From contig NZ_JACXXE010000009.1 in the NCBI RefSeq assembly GCF_014764715.1, positions 1 through 64,000 on the forward strand: a stretch of DNA of 64,000 bases. Reading direction: 5' to 3'. The notes below the pieces were generated by a model. That model was given only the letters and a program-made list of their open reading frames with translations, was not told the DNA's origin and made no database searches. The position numbers and the translations under genes are program-made. Source of the DNA: Bacillus crepusculi. GTDB taxonomy: Bacteria > Bacillota > Bacilli > Bacillales > Bacillaceae. Of this stretch, positions 47,201 through 54,307 are shown piece by piece. Within the stretch, counting starts at the first letter, position 1. Each line of letters opens with the position of its first letter.

Positions 47201-47374
47201 CAGCGTGTAGACAAACCCTCGCATTCGGTGTCAGTTCTGCGTGCCGGTGCTCACGAATATCGAATTCGCTCCGCTCCAGTACTCGTCCTTCCTAGACTGC
47301 AAAGGTTTTCTATCACGCTGAAAAGAAGACAAAGGACTAAAATAAACAACATTTTAGCCCTTTGTCAACAATCT
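47201..47374. mobile_element. Small non-coding insertion in the lytE terminator
   Basis: 174 bases lie between two exact 22-base copies of the lytE terminator hairpin. The left end starts CAGCGTGTAGACAAACC, whose near complement (GGTTTTCTATCACGCTG, 47304-47320) closes a large imperfect hairpin. The right part is copy 3 of the dispersed repeat. No coding capacity. It looks like a MITE-like or bcr-like element that made a 22-base target duplication (inference). Confidence 0.6.
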
Positions 47375-47375
47375 G
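47322..47375 (-). repeat. Dispersed palindromic repeat, copy 3
   Basis: On the minus strand it matches copy 2 (36777-36830) at 51 of 54 bases, including flanks outside the stem GACAAAGGGCTAAAAT / ATTTTAGTCCTTTGTC. Confidence 0.85.
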
Positions 47376-47402
47376 AGACTGCTCATGGAGCAGTCTTTTT
47401 TT
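47375..47402 (+). terminator. Right copy of the lytE terminator, with T tract
   Basis: The same hairpin as 47179-47200, here followed by TTTTTTT, so this is the working terminator. The next 410 bases to bcaP are AT-rich and hold the bcaP promoter; citR, citA and yhdF, present here in B. subtilis, are absent. Confidence 0.85.
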
Positions 47403-47674
47403 CATATATCATTCGCATCTTATAAATAGACCTTTACCATCGTTCACTACCAGTCTAAAGACTTTTAAATAACACGAATTCGGACTCGCTAAGAAAAAGG
47501 GAGTCTTATTTTTATTCAATCATTATTATATGAAAAAAGCATAATTTTGGTTTTTGAATAATAAATGAAGAGGGACAGGCTGAGTATTGAATAAAGTATG
47601 TAGAAAATATAACGTACACATTGACAAATATTTTGTTGATATAGATGAATTTCTGCACTTTTTTAAAAAAAGTG

Positions 47675-47756
47675 TTTTCATTTTTTAATTTTCATATATA
47701 ATAATTTTACGCCACCAACTTATTGTACTAAATGTATTCTAAATATTCAGAAAATA
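47675..47756 (+). promoter_or_regulatory. bcaP promoter and CodY-like box
   Basis: TTTTCA (47675-47680), 16 bases, TATAAT (47697-47702). AATATTCAGAAAATA (47742-47756) matches the CodY box AATTTTCWGAAAATT at 13 of 15, downstream of the start point where bound CodY would act as roadblock. CodY control of bcaP is known in B. subtilis. Confidence 0.6.
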
Positions 47757-47813
47757 TCGCGAATGATAAAGGGTGGCGTCTTTAGACTGATACTAAGTTT
47801 AGGGAGTGATGGT

Positions 47814-49214
47814 ATGAGCAATTCGTTGTTTAGAAAAAAGAGCATTTCAGATCTTATTTCGGCAACACAAGGGGAAAAAGCGTTAAAAAAGGAATTAGGA
47901 TCATTTGACTTAACGATGCTTGGTATTGGGGCTATTATCGGGACAGGGATATTTGTTCTGACAGGTACAGGAGCCGTTACAGCGGGGCCAGGACTCGTTC
48001 TATCATTTGTGATCGCAGGTATTGCCTGTTTGTTTGCAGCACTGTCTTATGCGGAATTCGCTTCCACTGTGCCTGTGTCAGGATCTGTTTATACATTCAC
48101 GTACGCATCAATGGGAGAATTTTTGGCGTTTATCATTGGTTGGGATTTGATTTTAGAATATATGCTGGCCGCTAGTGCCGTTTCAGCAGGCTGGTCGGGC
48201 TATTTTGTGTCATTTTTAAATGGGATAGGCATTCATATACCGGTAGAGTTAACAGCAGCACCAGGTGGTCTAAAGGGTCAAGTGACCTATTTTAATCTTC
48301 CTGCATTTATTATTTTAATGATTATCACCTTCTTGCTGTACTTCGGTATTAAAGAATCAAAACGAGTCAACAACATCATGGTTTTGATGAAAATTGCTGT
48401 GATCCTGCTCTTTATTTTAGTCGCTGTGAAATATGTAAAACCAGAAAACTGGACACCATTCGTTCCCTTTGGAACATCAGGCGTCTTAAGTGCAGCAGCC
48501 CTTGTCTTCTTTGCATTTATCGGGTTTGATGCAGTCGCTTCTGCGGCAGAGGAAACAAAGAATCCATCACGCAACTTGCCAAGAGGGATCATTACTTCCT
48601 TGTTGATTTGTACCTTGCTGTATGTCGTTGTCAGTGCAATCATGACGGGCATCGTTCCATTCATGAACTTTGAGGGAGTATCCCATCCTGTGTCTCTTGT
48701 TTTACAAGTAGCGGGTCAAAACTGGGTGGCTGGTATTGTGGATGTCGGGGCGATTCTAGGGATGACTACAGTCATGCTTGTCATGCTGTACGGCCAGACA
48801 CGTGTCATGTTTGCGATGTCTCGTGATGGCTTGGTGCCAAAGGTTCTTTCAAAGGTTCATCCAAAATATAAAACACCATATATCAATACACTTTTCTTCG
48901 GTACATTATCAGCATTAATGGGTGGGTTTATTCCACTTGATGAGCTGGCAAGTCTAGTGAACATCGGGACACTTTCCGCATTCATTTTGATTTCAGTGGC
49001 GGTCATTGTCATGAGAAAAACGCAGCCTGATTTACCGAGAGCATTCAAATGCCCAGCAGTTCCACTTATTCCAATCTTAGCTATTCTCTCTTGCGGGTTG
49101 CTCATTTATAAACTCGGCACCATCACATTTGTTCGATTCTTCATCTGGCTTGTCATTGGACTAGCTGTGTATTTCTTATATTCAAGAAAGCACTCAGAAT
49201 TAAACAAAAAATAA
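47814..49214 (+). CDS. bcaP: Branched-chain amino acid permease BcaP (YhdG)
   Basis: A 466-residue APC-superfamily permease with about twelve transmembrane helices. GIGAIIGTGIFVLTGTGA in helix 1 is the substrate/ion site motif, and FFAFIGFDAVASAAEETKNP is typical of the cationic/branched-chain group. It imports Ile, Val and Thr in B. subtilis. The ATG at 47814 has AGGGAG about eight bases upstream; a longer frame from 47763 lacks an SD. Confidence 0.9.
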   Translation: MSNSLFRKKSISDLISATQGEKALKKELGSFDLTMLGIGAIIGTGIFVLTGTGAVTAGPGLVLSFVIAGIACLFAALSYAEFASTVPVSGSVYTFTYASMGEFLAFIIGWDLILEYMLAASAVSAGWSGYFVSFLNGIGIHIPVELTAAPGGLKGQVTYFNLPAFIILMIITFLLYFGIKESKRVNNIMVLMKIAVILLFILVAVKYVKPENWTPFVPFGTSGVLSAAALVFFAFIGFDAVASAAEETKNPSRNLPRGIITSLLICTLLYVVVSAIMTGIVPFMNFEGVSHPVSLVLQVAGQNWVAGIVDVGAILGMTTVMLVMLYGQTRVMFAMSRDGLVPKVLSKVHPKYKTPYINTLFFGTLSALMGGFIPLDELASLVNIGTLSAFILISVAVIVMRKTQPDLPRAFKCPAVPLIPILAILSCGLLIYKLGTITFVRFFIWLVIGLAVYFLYSRKHSELNKK

Positions 49215-49226
49215 AAGAATAGATAG

Positions 49227-49272
49227 AAAAAAGCCCGTGCTACTTGGTGCAGTCAAGTAACATGGGCTTTTC
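49227..49272. terminator. Convergent terminator, bcaP/yhdK
   Basis: AAAGCCCGTG...CATGGGCTTT with an inner TACTTG/CAAGTA stem. Confidence 0.85.
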
Positions 49273-49292
49273 ACTTTGAAGAACGGCTTTAA

Positions 49293-49583
49293 TTAAAAGC
49301 CTAATTGAAGATCGACATCGATGGATACGATCGCATAGACACAAACAATCACAAAGATATTCAATACGACACCGAGGAAGCCTGGTCCCGTACGGCCTTT
49401 TTTAATGAACAGTTCAATAATGCCAAATGGAACTGCGGCCATTGCAAAAGGAAGCATTTGAAAAGAATAAAATGTCACGTTGCTGATAATGGCGAGGTTC
49501 AGCATGAGTAGGGATAATATCGCTGTACCGACAGAAATCCAGCCAAATACATTATGCTCTTTAAAAATTCTTACCAATTCCAT
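49293..49583 (-). CDS. yhdK: Membrane component of the sigma-M anti-sigma complex YhdK
   Basis: A 96-residue protein with three hydrophobic helices (about 12-35, 40-58, 68-88). In B. subtilis YhdK binds YhdL and helps restrain SigM. It overlaps yhdL by 13 bases and is the last gene of sigM-yhdL-yhdK. Confidence 0.88.
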   Translation of the reverse strand: MELVRIFKEHNVFGWISVGTAILSLLMLNLAIISNVTFYSFQMLPFAMAAVPFGIIELFIKKGRTGPGFLGVVLNIFVIVCVYAIVSIDVDLQLGF

Positions 49584-50632
49584 AATTCCACCTCGCTCAC
49601 TTTTGCCGTTTTAATCCGTTTTGTCTTCACAAATTTCTCAATTTCTTTAGAAGGACCTGTGACAACTGAGCCATAAATCGTGACGCCATTTTGATTGATA
49701 TAGCGTATTCGATTAGACAGATCAAGTTCAGGTCTGCCGGAGATCGTTTTTGCCCAGGTTGGATGCTGATTGACATACGCAAGGGCATCTTTGAATTGAT
49801 CTACCTCTGTTTTTGATGTGTGCTGAAGCTCTTTTAAAAATTCGGAGTCTTTTCCAGGGAAACCGATCGGCCGCTGATTTCCACTTAATGAATCCTCAGT
49901 TTTAATCGCATTCCAAAGCACTTTCATATCGTATTTTTTAGCAAAGGAATAAACGTCCTTTGGTGTGTAAGCTTTGTCATAGGATACATACACTTCACTT
50001 ACTGTTCCTTCAGGAAGCTTGTCTAAAGTGGTGAGTGTTTGTTTTTTTGATGCATCTGCCTGCGTAGAAGGGTGGGTAAAGAAATCCTCCGTATTGCGTG
50101 CACTGTCACCATAATAAGAAATGGTAGGCTGCTTTAATTTATCGAAAAACATTTCAATTTGTTCACTGCCAATGGCTTCTGTTTTATTGCCTATTTGTTT
50201 TTGCAGCTTAAGCTCTGTGTTCATACCAAACAGCTTGACCTGCCCTTTTAAATCCTTCATATCAATGGCCACATTTGGTTTAGTCAGAGCGACTGTCACA
50301 GCAGCTGTTTCCATAAAATGATTGCCTTTGCTCTCTGCTCCGCCAACTCCGTAGTATAGATAACTTCCTAATGTACAAAGCGGTAAAATAATGAGTGTAG
50401 ATATGACAGCAAGTACGGAAATCCGTAAGTATGATTTTCTTTTTCCGTATTGTAAAATGGCTTTTTGCTTTTCAGGACTGATGGAAAAGTCTGTCCAATC
50501 CGAGTCGTTCAGCTCCTGACTTAAGCGCTTTTCATTTTCTTCGAGCTCTTCTTCAAACGCTATCATTTCTTCCTCATTCATCTCGCCATTATTATATTGT
50601 TCCCATCGCTTGTTAAATTCTTCATTCATCAT
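49571..50632 (-). CDS. yhdL: Anti-sigma-M factor YhdL
   Basis: A 353-residue single-pass membrane protein. The cytoplasmic part (1-78) begins MMNEEFNKRWEQYNNGEMNE, the membrane helix is at about 79-100, and the outside domain follows. Loss is toxic in B. subtilis because SigM becomes unchecked. The ATG at 50632 is five bases after AGAGG; the frame could begin one codon later. It overlaps the end of sigM by 11 bases, implying translational coupling. Confidence 0.9.
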   Translation of the reverse strand: MMNEEFNKRWEQYNNGEMNEEEMIAFEEELEENEKRLSQELNDSDWTDFSISPEKQKAILQYGKRKSYLRISVLAVISTLIILPLCTLGSYLYYGVGGAESKGNHFMETAAVTVALTKPNVAIDMKDLKGQVKLFGMNTELKLQKQIGNKTEAIGSEQIEMFFDKLKQPTISYYGDSARNTEDFFTHPSTQADASKKQTLTTLDKLPEGTVSEVYVSYDKAYTPKDVYSFAKKYDMKVLWNAIKTEDSLSGNQRPIGFPGKDSEFLKELQHTSKTEVDQFKDALAYVNQHPTWAKTISGRPELDLSNRIRYINQNGVTIYGSVVTGPSKEIEKFVKTKRIKTAKVSEVELWNW

Positions 50633-51113
50633 TAACACCTCTGTTGTAAAGTGCTTTTAGGCGCTGCCTTGCACGAAATAAAACACTTTTGAAATTTGCT
50701 TCAGTAATATTCATGACCTTGGATGCTTCCTTGTAATTCAGTTCTTTTAAATAATACAATGTCAACGCTTCCTTGTAGTTATCTGGAAGCTGCTCCAAAT
50801 ACATAGTGAGAACTTCTTTTATTTCAACCTGTTCAGCAGGGCTTTGTACAGACGTTTGTAAAAGGCCGCCAATTAGGTCATCCGATATGGTCACTTCTTT
50901 TTTATGTTTCCTGACATAATCAATAAAAGCATTTCGTGCCACCTGAAATAACCAAGGTTTCACTTTGCTATGGTCGTAGGAATGAATATGTATATAAGCT
51001 CGCATAAAGGTTTCCTGCAATAAGTCTTCCGCCAAATGTTTGTCCTTTGTCATGGAGAGCAGAAACCTGTAAACATCGTTCATATACATTTGATAAATTT
51101 CATCGATCGTCAC
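50622..51113 (-). CDS. sigM: ECF RNA polymerase sigma factor SigM
   Basis: A 163-residue sigma factor with region 2 (DVYRFLLSMTKDKHLAEDLL, QETFMRAYIHIH) and region 4 (LPDNYKEALTLYYLKELNYK, ...VLFRARQRLKAL). It directs the cell-wall stress regulon. GTG/ATG-type start at 51113 with GGGGAG upstream. An ECF-type promoter precedes it, fitting autoregulation. Confidence 0.93.
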   Translation of the reverse strand: MTIDEIYQMYMNDVYRFLLSMTKDKHLAEDLLQETFMRAYIHIHSYDHSKVKPWLFQVARNAFIDYVRKHKKEVTISDDLIGGLLQTSVQSPAEQVEIKEVLTMYLEQLPDNYKEALTLYYLKELNYKEASKVMNITEANFKSVLFRARQRLKALYNRGVNDE

Positions 51114-51138
51114 TGATTTTTCTCCCCTCTATGTTATA

Positions 51139-51165
51139 CACGCATAAGAAAGGCATAAAGTTGCA
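51139..51165 (-). promoter_or_regulatory. Sigma-M autoregulatory promoter
   Basis: Minus strand TGCAAC (51160-51165), 17 bases, CGTG (51139-51142), close to the sigma-M pattern TGAAAC-N16-CGTC, 26 bases before sigM. Confidence 0.55.
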
Positions 51166-51450
51166 CGAAACTTCTCATAGGCCGTACATTACTCATCTCT
51201 TTCGCCGAATCAAAATCATTTCTCCTTATCATAGCGAAATTTGCTTCATTTATAAAGTATTTTCAATAGACCAAATCGAGAAAATAACTTGAAAAACGAC
51301 AAAATTGGACACAATTCCTATTCTATTCTCTCCTAAAACCTCAAGGCTGAATACAGAAAAGACAATCATTTCAAACGAAAAACTGATTTGAGTGAACAGC
51401 ATTTATTTTAGCTGCATCACGAAATTTTTAGTACCAGGTAATAAAAAATT

Positions 51451-51459
51451 TGTTATAAT
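51451..51459 (+). promoter_or_regulatory. Extended -10 promoter for plsC
   Basis: TGT followed by consensus TATAAT (51454-51459), 40 bases before the plsC start. The rest of the 386-base gap between sigM and plsC shows nothing else clear. Confidence 0.55.
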
Positions 51460-51499
51460 GGAAACGAATCCTTCATTCTTCAAACAAAGGAAGTGCACT

Positions 51500-52102
51500 A
51501 TGTATAAATTTTCAGGCTATACCATCAAAGTATTATTTACTCTCCGAGGCGGAATCAAAGTTTATCAAAAAGAGAATCTGCCAACAGATCGGGGGTTTGT
51601 CATTGCTTGTACGCATGAGGGTTTTGTGGATGTTCTTGCCTTAGGCGCAGGAATTCTTCCGTTTGAGATCCACTACATGGCGAAAAAAGAATTGTTTGCA
51701 AATAAATGGATCGGTGGATTTTTAAAGAGAATTCATGCCTTTCCAGTTGATCGAGAGAATCCTGGGCCAAGCAGTATTAAAACGCCCATTAAATTATTAA
51801 AAGAGGGAAAGATCGTTGGGATTTTCCCGAGTGGAACACGTACAACAGAAGATGTTCCTTTAAAAAGAGGGGCGGTCACCATTGCGCAGCTTGGCAAAGC
51901 GCCAATTGTTCCAGCGGCATACAAAGGACCATCAAATGCGAAAAGCCTCTTCAAAAAGGGGAAAATGCGCTTAATCATTGGTGAACCGATTGAACTGTCA
52001 GAATTTGACCATCTGCCGCCAAAAGAACGGTTAGGTGCCATGACCGAAGTATTAAACACAAGAATCAAAGAACTTGAAGCTCAATTAATAGAAAAGGCAT
52101 AA
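51500..52102 (+). CDS. plsC: 1-acylglycerol-3-phosphate acyltransferase PlsC (YhdO)
   Basis: A 200-residue membrane-associated acyltransferase that makes phosphatidic acid from lysophosphatidic acid. The catalytic HX4D motif is CTHEGFVD (the usual Ser is Gly), motif III is FPSGTR and motif IV VPAAYKGP. The ATG at 51500 has AAAGGAAG eight bases upstream. Confidence 0.92.
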   Translation: MYKFSGYTIKVLFTLRGGIKVYQKENLPTDRGFVIACTHEGFVDVLALGAGILPFEIHYMAKKELFANKWIGGFLKRIHAFPVDRENPGPSSIKTPIKLLKEGKIVGIFPSGTRTTEDVPLKRGAVTIAQLGKAPIVPAAYKGPSNAKSLFKKGKMRLIIGEPIELSEFDHLPPKERLGAMTEVLNTRIKELEAQLIEKA

Positions 52103-52103
52103 G

Positions 52104-52140
52104 AAAACGACCACTTGCTTAGGCAAGGGTCGTTTTTTTC
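52104..52140. terminator. Convergent terminator, plsC/yhdP
   Basis: AAAACGACC pairs with GGTCGTTTT around an inner CTTGC/GCAAG stem, then a T run. Confidence 0.85.
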
Positions 52141-53472
52141 TTACGAAGCGCCTTCTTCGGCTGCTTCTAATAGCTGTTCATTTAACTTTTTGACTTCGAT
52201 GTATACCACATGGTGTCCATCGACCTCATTAATAATAAATTCATAGCCTTGTTCACGAATGGAGTCATTTTTCTCTACTTCATATTTCTGCGTAAGGAAC
52301 CAGCCACCGATCGTGTCGACCTCTTCGTTATCAAGCTGTATACCTAGTAGCAGGTTGACTTGATCGACAAGGACCTTACCATCAAAGATGTAATGGTCTT
52401 CTCCTAGCTTACGTACTTCATTGATTTCATCAATATCGAATTCATCACGAATTTCACCGACGATTTCTTCAAGGATGTCTTCAACAGTCACAAGACCTGC
52501 TGTACCGCCATATTCATCTGATAAGATCGCCATGTGAACACGTTCACGCTGCATTTTAAGCAGTAAATCATGAACAGGAACCGTTTCAATCACATGAATA
52601 ATCGGATTCACAAATTTTTCGATCGTATCACTTGTAGAACATTCACCGCTAATGCAGGCAGTGAGCACTTCTTTAATATTTACAACACCGATCATGTTGT
52701 CTTTATCGCCATCTTCAATTGGATAACGTGTATATTTCTCTACCTTGGTTACCTTCAGCATTTCCTCAATGGTAATATCATGAGGGAAGCTAACAACTTC
52801 GGTACGAGGAATCATAATTTCTTTCGCCAGACGATCATCAAATTCAAAAATCTTGTTTACATATTTGAATTCAGACTGGTTAATCTCGCCGCTCTTATAG
52901 CTTTCTGATAAAATAATCCGCAATTCTTCTTCTGAGTGCGCCATGTCATGCTCAGATACTTGCTGTAGACCAAACGCTTTCGTTAATACACGAGCAGATC
53001 CATTTAATACCCAAATGAACGGGAACATCACCTTGTAAAAGATCATCAGTGGTCTAGCAAAAAGAAGGGATACTTGCTCAGCCTTTTGAATGGCGAGTGT
53101 TTTCGGTGCAAGCTCTCCAACCACAACGTGTAAAAACGTCATAATACTAAACGCAATAATAAAAGTAACAATGTGACTAGCTGATTGAGGAATGGACAGC
53201 TCTACAAATAGTGGAGCAAGCATATGCGCAATCGTTTCTTCCCCTAACCAACCTATTCCAAGGGCGGTAATGGTAATACCAAGCTGACAGGCAGATAAGT
53301 ACTCATCAAGGTGAGTCGTCACATGCTTGACAGCAACTGCTGTTTTATTACCTTCTGCGATTAATTGATCAATTCTTGAGCTTCTTAAGCGAATGATCGC
53401 AAACTCTGATGCAACGAAAAATGCGGTTAAAGCTATAAGTAAAGCAACTATGAGTAAATTAACTATGTCCAA
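52141..53472 (-). CDS. yhdP: CNNM/CorC-family magnesium efflux protein YhdP (MpfA)
   Basis: A 443-residue membrane protein: DUF21/CNNM domain with three to four helices (about 1-180), two CBS domains (about 205-325) and a CorC_HlyC domain (about 345-430). B. subtilis MpfA exports Mg2+. The start is TTG; MDIVNLLIV aligns with the ATG start of paralogue yhdT ([10 protein letters not shown]), which supports it. The SD (CAGGAGGTG, 53509-53517) is 36 bases upstream with a perfect hairpin between (separate entry). It follows the cueR-like gene. Confidence 0.9.
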   Translation of the reverse strand: MDIVNLLIVALLIALTAFFVASEFAIIRLRSSRIDQLIAEGNKTAVAVKHVTTHLDEYLSACQLGITITALGIGWLGEETIAHMLAPLFVELSIPQSASHIVTFIIAFSIMTFLHVVVGELAPKTLAIQKAEQVSLLFARPLMIFYKVMFPFIWVLNGSARVLTKAFGLQQVSEHDMAHSEEELRIILSESYKSGEINQSEFKYVNKIFEFDDRLAKEIMIPRTEVVSFPHDITIEEMLKVTKVEKYTRYPIEDGDKDNMIGVVNIKEVLTACISGECSTSDTIEKFVNPIIHVIETVPVHDLLLKMQRERVHMAILSDEYGGTAGLVTVEDILEEIVGEIRDEFDIDEINEVRKLGEDHYIFDGKVLVDQVNLLLGIQLDNEEVDTIGGWFLTQKYEVEKNDSIREQGYEFIINEVDGHHVVYIEVKKLNEQLLEAAEEGAS

Positions 53473-53517
53473 TTAAGGCCTTCGTTCTGACTTTGAGAAC
53501 GAAGGTAACACCTCCTG
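53473..53517 (-). promoter_or_regulatory. Hairpin between SD and start codon of yhdP
   Basis: Minus strand: CAGGAGGTG, three bases, 10-bp stem CCTTCGTTCT/AGAACGAAGG with a 7-base loop (53479-53505), six bases, TTG. Folding cuts the 36-base gap to nine bases, the normal spacing. The paralogue yhdT has the same layout. Confidence 0.7.
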
Positions 53518-53530
53518 TTTAGTAAAAATT

Positions 53531-53971
53531 TTAACTTAACAGCAGTAAAAATGATTGGACAGCGGTCATTTTTTCAGGTGTAAGCTGCTCTTTTAGTTTT
53601 TCACGTTGTTCTGGTTGAAGCTGCTTACAACGTGCCAAAATGCGGTCCATATGCTCATTCATCCGATCGATATCAGAGGTTAAATGGACAAGTTCATCTT
53701 GATTCTCTTTTTGAGAAGGGAATTGTTCATCTAATCTGGATTTGATGTCAGAAAGAGCCAATCTCTGCTGTTTGCAAAGAACGATTAATTGTAATCGTTT
53801 TAAAGCATGTTCATCGTAATAACGATAATTTGAGCAAGATCTAACAGGCGCAAGCAATCCTAGATTTGTATAATAATCTACAGTTCGTTTCGTCACCTGT
53901 GCAATCTGTGCTAGTTCACCAATACGATACTTTTTCTCAGCCCCATCTGAACATCTCCTCCTAACCGTCAC
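53531..53971 (-). CDS. MerR-family regulator (YhdQ/CueR-like), anomalous start
   Basis: A MerR regulator: winged HTH YRIGELAQIAQVTKRTVDYY, then a coiled-coil dimer helix. The open frame starts at GTG 53971, which has no SD. A perfect AGGAGGAG (53955-53962) is followed after eight bases by ATG (53946-53944) in the wrong frame (stop after eleven codons); one more A in the AAAAA run, or -1 slippage there, would give MGLRKKYRIGEL, a normal family N-terminus. The C-terminal CX7-8C copper site of CueR is not visible; only one Cys (ILARCKQ) is present. Directly upstream of yhdP. Confidence 0.7.
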   Translation of the reverse strand: MTVRRRCSDGAEKKYRIGELAQIAQVTKRTVDYYTNLGLLAPVRSCSNYRYYDEHALKRLQLIVLCKQQRLALSDIKSRLDEQFPSQKENQDELVHLTSDIDRMNEHMDRILARCKQLQPEQREKLKEQLTPEKMTAVQSFLLLLS

Positions 53972-54182
53972 GTTATAGTTTATGAAAATAGTTTAATATA
54001 ATTCTAGCCTGAAATACAAGTTAATTGTTTATATTTCCTGCCAATATGAAGAAACAGAGGGGGATTTCCCTCGGTCTAGGTTGTCCTGTCAAAAATAACA
54101 TGGTGATACAGGAATTTTCAGATTATTTATGGTAAGATAAATTGAATACCGTTTCATATATATGTAGAGAGGCGGATTTTAC

Positions 54183-54275
54183 GTGAACCGGAGGTGGTTA
54201 AGTGGGGCCCTCAAAGTAGTCTTATTTAATCAGTTAACCGTTTTGCAAAAGACAACATCATCAATCAGGAGGTGA
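54183..54275 (+). CDS. Possible 30-residue leader peptide of yhdT
   Basis: GTG (54183) with GAGAGGCGG seven bases upstream opens a 30-codon frame starting MNRRWLSGALKVVLFNQL; its last codons AGG AGG TGA are the SD of yhdT. The peptide is basic with a short hydrophobic centre. Translating it would cover the yhdT SD, suggesting coupling. Codon content cannot prove it is made. Confidence 0.4.
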   Translation: MNRRWLSGALKVVLFNQLTVLQKTTSSIRR

Positions 54276-54307
54276 CTCCTTGTTCTTCTAAGAAAGAGCA
54301 GGGTTAA
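54266..54307 (+). promoter_or_regulatory. Hairpin between SD and start codon of yhdT
   Basis: CAGGAGGTGA (54266-54275), then stem CCTTGTTCTT (54278-54287) with AAGAGCAGGG (54294-54303), ten pairs including two G-T, 6-base loop, then TTAA and ATG. The linear SD gap of 32 bases becomes about six or seven when folded. A four-codon frame TTG-TTC-TTC-TAA also starts just after the SD. Confidence 0.65.

Noticed and set aside
31745..47375. Repeated palindromes as a CRISPR array
   Set aside because: The copies are 5-11 kb apart, in both orientations and at gene ends, with no spacer pattern or cas genes.
47603..47660. TTGACA at 47621 as the main bcaP promoter
   Set aside because: The nearest -10-like boxes are at poor spacing; TTTTCA-16-TATAAT at 47675-47702 is better.
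53972..54307. M-box (ykoK) magnesium riboswitch before yhdT
   Set aside because: The conserved GAGGCTCCT-type core is absent; only the leader frame and SD hairpin are visible.
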